A stretch of 64,000 nucleotides of DNA from Struthio camelus (Eukaryota > Chordata > Aves > Struthioniformes > Struthionidae): contig NC_090952.1 in NCBI RefSeq assembly GCF_040807025.1, positions 7,084,001 through 7,148,000 on the forward strand, in the 5' to 3' direction. The position numbers were made by a program, and so were the translations under genes. Positions within the stretch are counted from its first letter, which is position 1, and each line of letters starts with the position of its first letter. The notes under the pieces are model-generated. The model did not search any database, was not told where the DNA came from, and saw nothing but the letters and a program-made list of their open reading frames with translations. Of the stretch, positions 1-9,900 are shown piece after piece.

Positions 1-295
1 CGGTTTCGTCGATACGCGAGTTGTTCCTTGAGCCTGCCTTTAGTATAGGTATGTCCCCAAGCAAACCTTTTACTCTGATCCTTTTCCATCAAGTTGGGGG
101 GAAAAAAAAAAAGCTGAAAGGATCATAAGTAATGAGCCTTTGATTTATTGCTTTTGTAGCTTGAGGCTATTAACTGAAAATATGCATCTTACGGACATCT
201 CACACTGCTTGGCTTTCCTGTAATATGCACCAGTCACAAAATCAGAGTAGATTCCATTTCAAGCTATTTGCAATACTGCAGTAGAAAAGACTCAC

Positions 296-352
296 CAGTG
301 TTGGCTTCATAGTCTCCAATAAATCTTTTTGTGAGAAAGCGCACAACCAGGG
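296..352 (-). CDS. RASL11A: RASL11A coding exon 2
   Basis: A 57-base exon between acceptor TTTTACAG (360-353) and donor GTGAG (295-291). Joined to exon 1 it reads ALVVRFLTKRFIGDYEANTG, with the last Gly codon split. This is the switch I/effector region and is nearly invariant in RASL11 proteins. It is too short to have been found as an open frame on its own. Confidence 0.88.
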
Positions 353-1943
353 CTGTAAAACAATCAAAAAAAAAAAGGGTCTTTAATGTAAACCAAAATC
401 AATCTTTGAAGAACACATGTAATACCTTACTGGAAGAGTTAGTATAATGGGAAATCAAGTTAATCTTGCTATTGCTCACACATTATTCTGCAAACGCCTC
501 TCTCTGCACTCAAAAAAAACAGATTTGGGGCCAGGGTGTGACATCCTAGCACAGCATTTTTGGCAACTTGTATTGTAAATGGTCCCTTAGATTCAGTTAG
601 GCTAGTCAATGTGGGTTACGGAGTACTGTTTGTTATGATTGCAGATATAACAATCTGACCCTTGGTATAAGATAATTCAGGAAAAAAATAACGAAGCAAA
701 CCCTTACAATCCTGAAACTGATCCCAATACCAAATTTAAGATGTCTGTGTCAAGTAAGAAGCAAGACTGATGGATCTAATGGTTCTTCCCAGGCTTAAAA
801 ATCCTCAGTCGTCCTCGTGAAACACATTAGTGATACCTAGTCGCATCCACCAAACAAACTGCATGTGCTACACGCAGAGGGGTCATGCTGCAGTGCTCTG
901 TGCCTTCTTTTTCATCTTAACCAGTGGTGCTTTCATACACTCTTGGATTAGAACATTTTCCTTATTCTTGATCTCTTATAAGACTTAAAGTCCCTTCGTG
1001 GTGATAGGAACTTACATTTCTACAGCGTCCTCATCTCAGCAGATCTGCCATCGTTTACAAAACCACGCAGCTAATATCTAAATAAAAAGCTTTTTTCTGC
1101 AAACAGGTCTATCATAGGCGTCTTCTATAAAAATCATTTTTCTCATGACAGGTACACAGTCACCTCTTTGGTGCCCTTAAATGAAATCGACAGCGTAGGT
1201 ATCTTCAACAAGTTACTTAAAACTGATGTGAAAATGTGGCTGCTTCAAATCCAAACAACGAAATGTTTTCCTGAGTGCTGTGGAACCTCAGATGTAGTAA
1301 AATAAAATCTGGCCTTAGTCATTTCTGAAATCATAAATCATTACATTCAAAAGTGGTAGCGCTCCCTTTATCCTTTAGCCTCCTTTCCTCTCCTCTCCTT
1401 TAGAGAATGATATGGAAAAATACATTTTGTGCACTGTTATTTGTCCACAGAGCATAAAACATTTACAACAGGAGAATAAAAATCCCCCCTCTCATTTTTG
1501 CGTGCAGAAGCTGAGACATATAGTTAAATAATTTGCCCGGGACCAGAGTGTCACTTGTGAGTGCAGAGCTCCCAGCACGGTGCCCTGTCCACTTAACTGC
1601 TACCTCGTGTTTGATCCAAGTCTGTATGACCAGCCAGCCTGCCTCACAAATTATCCAGTGCATTTTCAAAACAGCAACTTAAAATGTTTCAGCTGCTGCG
1701 GTTAAGCGTTTACACAGCCTTGGGTCTATCCGAGCTGTAAATTAGCCGCCAAGGACACGCAGGGAGCAAACAGCATGGAAGTACACCTGTGGACTTACCT
1801 GTCTTGCCAACGCTACTGCCACCCAGCACCACGAGCTTGATGATTTTGTTGGGCACGCAGTCTAGCACGGGATACTCGGGTATGGGAAGCAAGAGAAAGT
1901 TAGTAGAATACTGTGACATAGTATCCTGAGAGATGAGACGCAT
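296..1943 (-). CDS. RASL11A: RASL11A, Ras-like small GTPase (partial: coding exons 1-2 only)
   Basis: Coding exon 1 is 1799-1943 (48 codons plus one base) and exon 2 is 296-352 (57 bases); later exons lie outside the window. The P-loop GGSSVGKT is at residues 41-48, and exon 2 reads ALVVRFLTKRFIGDYEANTG, the switch I region of the RASL11 subfamily. Donors are GTAAGT after exon 1 and GTGAG after exon 2; the acceptor before exon 2 is TTTTACAG. Phases agree. The FLLLPIPE stretch and the NTG after switch I favour RASL11A over RASL11B, while VGKTALVVRF is shared with RASL11B. Family knowledge: RASL11A is a nucleolar GTP-binding protein that supports RNA polymerase I transcription and lacks the C-terminal prenylation box; that end is not visible here. 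The gene is divergent to USP12, as in mammals. A third RASL11 paralogue is possible. Confidence 0.85.
353..1798 (-). other. RASL11A intron 1
   Basis: A GT-AG intron of 1446 bases between the two recognised exons. I see no further exon, repeat array or RNA gene in it. Confidence 0.75.
1799..1943 (-). CDS. RASL11A: RASL11A coding exon 1
   Basis: The exon starts at ATG 1943-1941 and ends before the donor GTAAGT (1798 downward). It encodes residues 1-48 and ends with the P-loop; the final G is the first base of the next codon (Ala). A second in-frame ATG lies at 1919-1917 (MSQYST). Human RASL11A also has a short leader before its LLAPIPE motif, so the upstream ATG is preferred. Confidence 0.85.
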
Positions 1944-2179
1944 GCCAGAAATGAGAGCTGATCAACTGCCGTGGGAGTTGGGGGAGAAAAGAAGGAAAAC
2001 AGCTTCTCCGCCTCTTTTCTTGGCTGTAAATCCTTGGATAGAGAAGCCTTTTCATTTCATTTAAGTAGCTTTCCTGAGGAACGCTGGAGTGACTGGCCTC
2101 CTCTTCCCGGTGCCTCTGCTCAGACAGCAACTTTGGAAAGCGAAGGGAAACTTTTTGATCAGCCCCCGTGAAAACTGAC

Positions 2180-2300
2180 TCCTCCATTCCCCAGCCAATC
2201 ACAAGTGAAGCCATGACATTCCTCCGGCCGGGCACCGAGCGTGTGCCTCCACGAACCCCGCTCGCTCGCTCGCCCCTTTATCCGCCCCGCTGCCTCTTTT
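2180..2300 (-). promoter_or_regulatory. Probable RASL11A promoter
   Basis: On the minus strand this stretch carries a GC box (GGGGCGG, 2282-2288) followed by a TATA-like GGATAAAGG (2275-2283), and an inverted CCAAT box at 2195-2199. CpG density is raised at 2220-2290 compared with both flanks. A start site near 2250 would leave about 300 bases of 5' UTR before ATG 1943. No transcript evidence is available. Confidence 0.5.
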
Positions 2301-4300
2301 ACGGGCTGTCCCTTGGCCCTTTGCTAAAACGAGATCCTTCTGTTTTTCAGTCGTCACGGTAGGGTTTTCAGCAAAATGCAGTCACCCAGTGCCCTGCTCT
2401 AATTCCACTTTGAATAACGCTGTTCTGCCTGTCTAGTTCCTCTGCATTTTCAATTGCTTCCAACCCCACGCTCTGTTGTTCTCCCCGGCCTATTGTGTCC
2501 TGCGGTTGGGCCCCTTCAGAGCGCTGAAGCTGCTGGGACACTTTGTGAAAATAAACATGTATTTTTTCCCCAGTTTTTGCACAGCATATCCTCCAAGATA
2601 TATTTGATCTACTCCTTTATACATGTTATTCATCTCAATGCGCCACCGGAATGAGGGTCAGCACTGGATTGGGGCACTGTTGGTCCTCTGAACATGGAAA
2701 AATGAATTTAGCGCTAGTGACACACTTGGGAAGGCTCAGGAAGGACTCAGGATCCTTCCTGCGGGGCAAGCGAGAAAGGGGGAATGAAAGATGAATGACC
2801 GCTCCAGGAAAACCCAGAGCAGTTGTAAGACAGCTGGCGGCTGCGAGGTCTGTCGGGATGACAAAATGTGACTGTACACTGGCTACAGTCAACTCTAAGT
2901 TATCACGGGTAAGGGGGAGGGGAAAAAAGGGAAGAGCAATGGGGAGGGAATGGCCCAGATAAAGCCAAACTGTAAATAATATAAAACAGATGTAAATTAA
3001 ATGACAGAAATTACAGTCAGAGCATTCCTCTCGGAAAAACTTATCAAAAGAGGTCTGCAAAGGGCAGGGGCCAGCAGTGGGCAGAGGCCAGCCTGGTGCA
3101 AGCAGCATACTTCTATCGGAGACGTGCGCTCTGTCACGCTATGTGGGAGACGGGGACGTTAAGGAAAAGTGGCACCACAGCTAATCCACCCACAAATTAC
3201 GGAGACCTGGCTGTGCAGACTTTTCCTGTCTTATGCACACTCCTACCAGGCAGATGGTAGGCATGGCTGTTCATGTAGGGACTGCAGCCACCAAAAAGGC
3301 TTTTTCTGCTCAGCTGCTTTCATGCAGCTGCTTTCAGTCATCATATATCCATGAGTCCTCCCATGTAGGTTTTAGAGCCCAGGGGCATGGTATAAAGCTA
3401 GCTCAGGAGGTTAGAAAATCAGGCCAGGTCTCTAGATGACCACCTCTTCTCAAAGGAGTGGTAATCTAAGGGGCAGGTTTCCAAAAGATCTCAGTTTCTG
3501 TGCCAGCATCACGGAGGACCTTGGCACGTTGAGTATGAACTTTGATGCACAGCAGTCCAATGAAATAAGCACAGGATTAGAAGATTTATGGATGTGTCAC
3601 TTTTCTAAGGCTCAGTTTCCCCTCCAAAAACTAATTCTGAAGCAGTATTTGTGCTGAGTTGCTGAGTAAGCACTAGGTATTATTACTTTGTCCATCATGA
3701 TAGTCAGCTGATGAGGAGGTGGAACAAAGTGTCTGGAAGGTCTATCCAGCTCATGGTACTGGGAGGGAGCCACCAGATCACGTGTCTTTCAGGACATGGC
3801 TCCGACGTGAAGAGTTTTCAAATCCTCCAGTATGGATTTCCTTCCAAATTTTTGTAAAAACCCAAACAGTGAAAAATCTTTTCCTGGAAATTTTGTTACC
3901 AGGGTTCTTTAATGTCACAGAAGTTTTGTAAGAGCAGGCAAAATGAGAGGAGAATGCTCAGTATCTTGTTGACAATAAACAGCGCACTTTGAAATGTGTT
4001 ATCGAGCTGGGCACAGTATAAATCTTGGGATGAGCTAGCAACAATGTGTATCCGTCCCCCTCTCTAACTGTGGGAGGTCGGAACCTTTGTTGCTGTTTGC
4101 TATTAAAAGCATATGTTGTTGGGTAATATGAAAGTATTCTCACAATATTCCTCCTATAAAAACAAACAATAATATATCTATCAGCTTCTGGGTGGCCAGG
4201 AAATTTTCAGCCTAGCAAAAAAGACCAGATAAATTAAGCAATGTCATGGGGAATATTCTATACAAGCAAAGACATTCCTAGAAAAACACAGATTTACCAA
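2301..4300. other. Intergenic, no feature recognised
   Basis: This lies between the RASL11A promoter and the CR1-like fragment. Only short open frames without recognisable products occur. RPL21, which lies between USP12 and RASL11A in human, is not seen here in any frame. Confidence 0.6.
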
Positions 4301-4309
4301 CTTGTTCCA

Positions 4310-4860
4310 AAGAGTGACAACACAGCTGACAGAAGCAGAAGTACTTTCGGGCAGCCATATGTTGTGCCAATGCTGAGGAACGTCAGAAGGATCTCAAAGA
4401 AGTGAGTGAGCATGCAGAAGGTTGGCAGATGAGCTTTAATATAGAGAAATGTAAGGTAAAGCATCCGGAGAAAAGTAATCTGAAGTATGCCTCAATGATG
4501 CTGAACTTGGAAGTGGCACTACAAATTAAGAAAGAGATCTTGGAGTCATCACTGGCAGTTCTCTGAAATCATCAGCGCTGCGCAGCAGCCACCAAAAAAG
4601 CCAACTAAATGTTGGGTATCATCATCTCCATCATGTGGAGAACAAGACAGAGGATATCATTTTGCTGCTACGTAAAACCTTGGAGTATCCACATCTCTAG
4701 CGCTGTGTGCAGTTGTCCGCTTCTCAAGGACATGGTGGAGTCTGAGAAGGTACAGAGCTGGGTAACTCAAACGATCGAGGGGATGGAGAAGCTGCTTTAT
4801 GAGGCGAGGCTCAACAAGCTGTTCACCATGTGCTTGTACGGATGCCGGTGCTGACACAAG
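4310..4860 (+). mobile_element. Old CR1-type LINE fragment (3' part of ORF2)
   Basis: The segment carries word after word of the end of the CR1 reverse-transcriptase ORF in decayed form. Examples are GGCAGATGAGCTTTAATATA near 4424, GAGATCTTGGAGTCATCACT near 4533, AAAAAAGCCAACTAAATGTT near 4591 and CAAGACAGAGGATATCAT near 4643, ending in an Arg/Leu-rich stretch near 4795-4830. The frame is broken by stops and indels, so the copy is dead. Identification is from memory of the CR1 consensus in reptiles and birds; exact ends are uncertain. Confidence 0.65.
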
Positions 4861-4989
4861 AGAGGAGATGTGTGGGGGCAGGAATGAAAGACTCGAGGTG
4901 GAGGAAATGTTGAACTGCTTCTTTTGGCAGCTGTGAGGGCTTCTGGTCGCTTAAAGGAAATGTGAGAGCGCAGGCTTGGACTGAATCTT

Positions 4990-5880
4990 GAAAGCAGCCC
5001 AGTCGATTTCTAGTTCCTTTTCTAATATGGCTCAGTCTAAATTTCTTACCTGCTAGCCTAGTCTTCTTGTATTTCTAACCAAAACTTTTTTCCACTGGGT
5101 ACAGAAATCTCTTTCCAGAGAGAATGTCTTTTAATACAAAAAAAAAAAGAAAAAAAGAAAAAAACCCCACCCCAGCATATTCTCCAAATATTTTTATTAT
5201 GTTCTCCAGTGCCTTTTTTTTTTCCAAAAGTCATAACTCATAGACTCTAATGCTGGACGAATTCTTTTAAGATACATAATGAAAGCCAGAGGCTTTCTAA
5301 TCTGATCTTTATCTGATTTTCTAAATTGTCTAATTGTCTTTTCGCTGAGTGCAACCACGCAGAAGGATTCGCACTATTTGAGATTGTATAACCCTTGGCA
5401 TGGAGAGTAAGAATTGTTTTTAAAAGAGATTTTTATTGTTTGTGTACAATGGACTTATATTTAGCTAAAAAAAGAGCATGTTTCTAATTCAAATTCTCTT
5501 GGAAAAACAATAGCTTAAATTAAAGGGCGAATGCTTGCAAAACTCAGAGTAACTTCAGAAACATTTGGATGATTTTGGAGACTTCACTAACCACTCATTG
5601 GGTTGCTCCATGCAAAGATACGCGCCTGTGCATGTTGCAGAGAGATTATGTTATTTCCACACCACATTTTTTACAGATTTATTTACTGGTCTGTGTTGCT
5701 TTTGGCTACGGCTTTTAGAAGATTTGCTATTTTTATTGTTGTTGGCACTCTCGAGACGAAGCATTCTAAAAATAAAAATATTTGCCGTTACCATTGGAGC
5801 TTTTCGCACGAGGATGTCCAATTGCTTTTGAAACTGGATACGATTATTCCTCATGCGTCTCACAAAGGCGGTAACACGAG
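4990..5880. other. AT-rich intergenic stretch upstream of USP12
   Basis: AT-rich sequence with A-runs at about 5138-5165. Nothing recognisable as coding, RNA or repeat. It ends abruptly at the USP12 CpG island. Confidence 0.5.
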
Positions 5881-6493
5881 CAAAGGGCTAGGAGGGCCTT
5901 GCCGAGATGCCAGCAAGACGGCGGGAAGCGTTGCCGCCGCTCTTTCCCCTTCTGCCGCCCGTTGACACAAACACGGTCTTTCCTCTGAGAGCCGGCCGGT
6001 ACGGATTACGGCGCTCCTCAGGAGTTTTTGCGCGTGCCGAGGGGATGGCAGTCCCGACCGCGTCCCCCGCCTCGCCGCCGCCTGGGTCCTGGCGGCCGTG
6101 CGTGACTGCGTGTGCCCTGCGCTGCCCGCCCGAGGCCCCAGGGCCAGTTCTCGCCCGGCCGAGCTGCCGCCCCGGACACGAGCCGCCTTTGTACCGCTGG
6201 ATACCCCGGCCGCGGCGCAAGGCGAGTGAAAAGCGTCGGTAGCGTTCAGAGAGGAGCAGCGGGGCGCGGGGCGCGCAGGGGAGAGGAGCCCCCTTTCTCA
6301 TGCGCTCAGGCCGCTTCTGCTGTGGAAGGGAGGAGAGGAAACTGCCCGAACCCGCGTTGACACTGCGTTTGGCTCTGTGCGAATCTGGCTCTTTCTGTTA
6401 TTTCCCTTTCGCTGATTTTGTTGCTTTGCGGCCCGTGCTTTCAGCACCACGTGTCCTTTTCCACTGTTTGCATGTTTTATAAGGAGATACACC

Positions 6494-6533
6494 TATATAT
6501 ATATATATATATATCTCTGTGTGTGTGTGTGTT
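6494..6533 (+). repeat. (TA)n-(TG)n compound microsatellite in the USP12 CpG island
   Basis: About ten TA units followed by TCTC and about seven TG units, interrupting an otherwise GC-rich island. The TG tract runs directly into TTTTCCAG (6532-6539), giving the layout of a splice acceptor. Length is likely to vary between individuals. Confidence 0.85.
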
Positions 6534-6867
6534 TTCCAGATTGCAGACCGTCCCCGCCGCCCCGGCAGCGCGGAGCAGACGCCGTGGGAAGGACAGCGTG
6601 GCCGTGGGAGCCTCGCTGCGGGCCAGCGACGCACACAGAGCCCAAACCTCTCGGCCTCCTAAAAACAGGGCCCCCCTCGCCGGCTCGGCCGGGAGGAACC
6701 TTCTGTGCGGGGCCGGGCCGGACCCGGGCCGGGGGGGGCCGCCGGGGCGCGGCGCGGCGCGGAGCCGGCGCCGTTTGTGCGTCGCACCGCCGGCGCCCGG
6801 CCCCATTTGGCGGTTGCGCCACCTGCGGCTGCGGCTGCCGCTGTCAGTTGGGCGGCTGGGTCGCAAC

Positions 6868-6936
6868 ATGGCGCCGGCGGCAGCGGGGGCGGCGGCCGCG
6901 GGCAGCGGGGCCGCGCCGGGCGGATGGACATACTGA
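6868..6936 (+). CDS. Upstream ORF overlapping the USP12 start codon
   Basis: ATG at 6868 has a strong context (A at -3, G at +4) and opens a 22-codon Ala/Gly-rich frame that stops with TGA at 6934-6936, ten bases beyond the A of the USP12 ATG (6924). It is in a different frame from USP12. The USP12 ATG itself has a weak context (C at -3). If the transcript includes this ATG, most scanning ribosomes should be diverted, with USP12 depending on leaky scanning. The peptide has no recognisable domain. Confidence 0.45.
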   Translation: MAPAAAGAAAAGSGAAPGGWTY

Positions 6937-6971
6937 TGACGGTCCGCAGGCTCGCTTCCATCTGTACCATG
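6924..6971 (+). CDS. USP12: USP12 coding exon 1
   Basis: Sixteen codons, [16 protein letters not shown], followed by donor GTGAGC at 6972. Human USP12 starts MEILMTVSKFASICTM, which fixes this start. Phase 0 at the junction. Confidence 0.92.
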
Positions 6972-9900
6972 GTGAGCAGCGCCGCCGCCGCCGCCGCCGG
7001 CCGGGGGGGTTGCGGGGGGGGCAGCGGCGGGCCCTGCCGGCCTGGGCCGCGGGGCGGCGGCGGGAGGGGCCGGGCCGGGGGGCCGCGGAGGGCGGCGGTG
7101 GCGGCGGGGCAGGAGCCGCCGGGCCGGGCCGGGCCGGGCGCGGTGCCAGCAGTTCGCGGAGCCCCGAGGTCGCGCAGAAACGGGAACCTGCCGGTGTTTC
7201 CCGTGGCCTCCCGACCCAGCAGCGGCAGCGCGTTGTGGCCTTGGGGGGGGGGGCGGTTTCCTCCAGAGCGAGATGAGCTAAGGGAACTGAAAACATTACC
7301 TGTACTATATATATATTTTTCCCCCCAATTGAGTTCGCTGTCACTAGTTGTGATATCCCAGCTCCGTTTAACGCTCGTATACCGGCTTATAAAAGCTCCG
7401 TAATCATCTCACGCGAACGCACAGGGCAGGGGCATCGTCCGTATCGTGGGTGAAACCCTCGCGAGGGGGTAGACTGATAATTGCATGATTATGCAGAATT
7501 CTTAACGAAGCTACATGGCCACGTAGACGGCTGAGCAGTTCTCCTCAAATGCAGGTGGCTTATAATAAAATACTGCGTCTCGTTAATGATACGCCGTCTA
7601 AACACTTTACAGCTCTCTTAGTGAAGAGCATAAACCCAGACAGAGAGCTGAACTGCCACGTTCCAACTTGGGATCTGGCTGAGGGTGTATTCAGTTTTAG
7701 TACTCTGCTTTTCATAGCCCCGCGTCTTCATTACTCCAAGTGGTCAAGCTTGAGTTCTGTATTTCATTTGAAACAGTAGCTCTTGCAGAGCGGATAGTAG
7801 GTTGCAGTGTCAAAAGAGGCTCTTGTGTACCAGCTTGCTGGGACTGATTTCAGGTGTATGTACAGGGTGTACTGTTTCTATGCCTTTTTTTATTTTTTAA
7901 CGAATTTAGGTACTGGCTATCAGTTTTGATTAACTTGAGATCCAGTTAAACAGAACGGTGGTGGTGTTATACACACGGTGGTGTTTGGAGTTTCATGTTA
8001 ATACTCTTAAAAAAAAAATTGAATCTCTTGTTATGGGAATGAATACCTGATGTTAAAATTGGGAGTTAAATGTTTCAGAAGACTCTCCAGAGCTTCACAA
8101 TTCACTGATCTCACTAGATTTTTCGAAATAAATTGTATTTTTAGTTCCCCATCACAAGCACAGGTGAAATTAAGGTCACGAGAAGTGTCTGAATCATGAC
8201 TTGGTTGTGGAGTTCCCTACCCCAGAGGCAGGTGATTGACTCAATCCCATATAATATTTTGGATGCATTCCTGAGATCAGCTGCCTTAGCCTCAGATTAA
8301 GAGGGCAAATATAAGGCAATGCGTTTTCCTATGAGTGTGTAGCCAAATTTGAATACAGTCGTTCCAATGGTTCTGTGATTATTTTTAGAAACCTTGGCTA
8401 TACGTAGTCTCTCCTGGGTTCATTTCCGCTCTTGTGTTTATCTTAATTTGGTTTGGGAAGCTAGAAGCCAGGGAGATGCTTGTACCGTGTTAATGTCCGT
8501 GCTGAAGTACTATTTCCTTCCAGAGGAGGTTTTTAACAATTATATTGTCAGTATATTACAGCTTTGGGGAAGCAGATTCTGCTTACTGTTCTTGCTTCAA
8601 GAGAAGTTATGGTTTCATTTCTCTACAGAAAATATTGAATAGAGCTACTAACACAAAATAATTGTGGCTTTCTCCCCCAGAGAAACTTGCTTCCAACTCC
8701 ATTACACGTCCGTTTCATCAAACGTTATGGGATTTTTCAGGATCAGTGTTGTAGGTGTATATGCAGGTTGGCTAAACCTACAGTCCAGCTTGCTCTGTTT
8801 TTTCTTGAGTTAGCACAGGAAACTTAAGGTGCTAGGTGCTGCGTTTTCAAATTGAATCAGCTTATTTGCGTCTCCTTATATTAGCATCTAGTAAATAAAA
8901 ATATTGTTTGCTTTGTCATAATGTGAAAAATCTACTGAGATTGAAAAGACCACTCAATTATTTCAACAAAGTCTATCTGGGAAGCTACTTTCTTCAGGGT
9001 AACGCTAATATGTAGTGCTTGCACAGTACTGTACATCTTTTTAGTAACGTAGCCAATTTTCAGCGCTTCTGGTCATCGTATGCCCTTCAGACTGGAAAAC
9101 TGAAACACAAGTTTATCACGCTGTTGGACCCCTTAGTCAGCAGCATAAGGATTGGTGTTCCTGACTTCTCATCTCATAGTCGCTCCTGTATTCAGCAATG
9201 TCTCTTTAAAAATTAAATTCAGTGCCACAACTACATTACTGTCAACTAATGAATTCAAACTTTAGTCAGTTCTCCCTCCCTAAAGTAACTTCCTAGATTT
9301 TTGAAGTGTGGCTCATCTCTCCTGTGCCTCATGATCTCTGCATTTCCTGTATACCAGCGCCATCCCTTTTTTGTGATTGCGTAACATTCATGTGGCAACT
9401 GTAGCACTGCGAAGATTGGAAATTCTTAGGAAAATACATGTTAATTTGAATGTGATTCATTGCTTAGTAAGGAGACCAGCGCCATGCAACAAGACACATC
9501 CATAGCCAAAAGCTACCAGCTAGAGCTCTATTTTTTTGCTGTATCGCTCTGGCTTAATTTTGCTTCCGAGCCCTTGTCCAGTCAGGTAGTCCAGGAGCTT
9601 TCCTTTTCTTTTTGCAAGTGACTGCAAAATTATCTAGGAGACTGAAATGGAAAGCAGTCTTGAGGCTGTTTTTTAACCTCTGCCCCTTTTGCTTCATGGA
9701 GTGCAGGAGTGCCTAGCTCCTGTTGCAAAAAAATATATAAAACCCATTATCTTTGTAGTCCTGTGGCATGTGCACAGTCATGGAGAGATTCAGATCCTGC
9801 CTTACTGAGGAGAGATGGCAGGGAGGACCCAGTTGTGTGGTTCTGACTACATCATCTGAACCAGAACGTGCCTGCCCTGCTGCAGAGGGCTGGAGACCTC

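Larger units (their letters stand above)
5890..7260 (+). promoter_or_regulatory. USP12 CpG-island promoter and 5' UTR region
   Basis: GC- and CpG-rich DNA begins sharply near 5890 and ends near 7260, covering the USP12 start codon. There is no clear TATA box at a sensible distance; broad CpG-type initiation is expected for this ubiquitously expressed family. The motif AACATGGCGCC at 6865-6875 resembles the YY1 site (AAnATGGCG) that often sits just downstream of housekeeping-gene start sites. The transcription start cannot be fixed from sequence alone. Confidence 0.75.

Noticed and set aside
2000-6860. Looked for RPL21 between RASL11A and USP12
   Set aside because: No stretch of the ribosomal protein L21 sequence was seen in any frame; absence is by eye only.
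6418-7403. Long overlapping frames across the USP12 CpG island on both strands
   Set aside because: Pro/Arg/Ala/Gly-rich frames caused by GC content; only the 16-codon USP12 exon 1 and the uORF have independent support.
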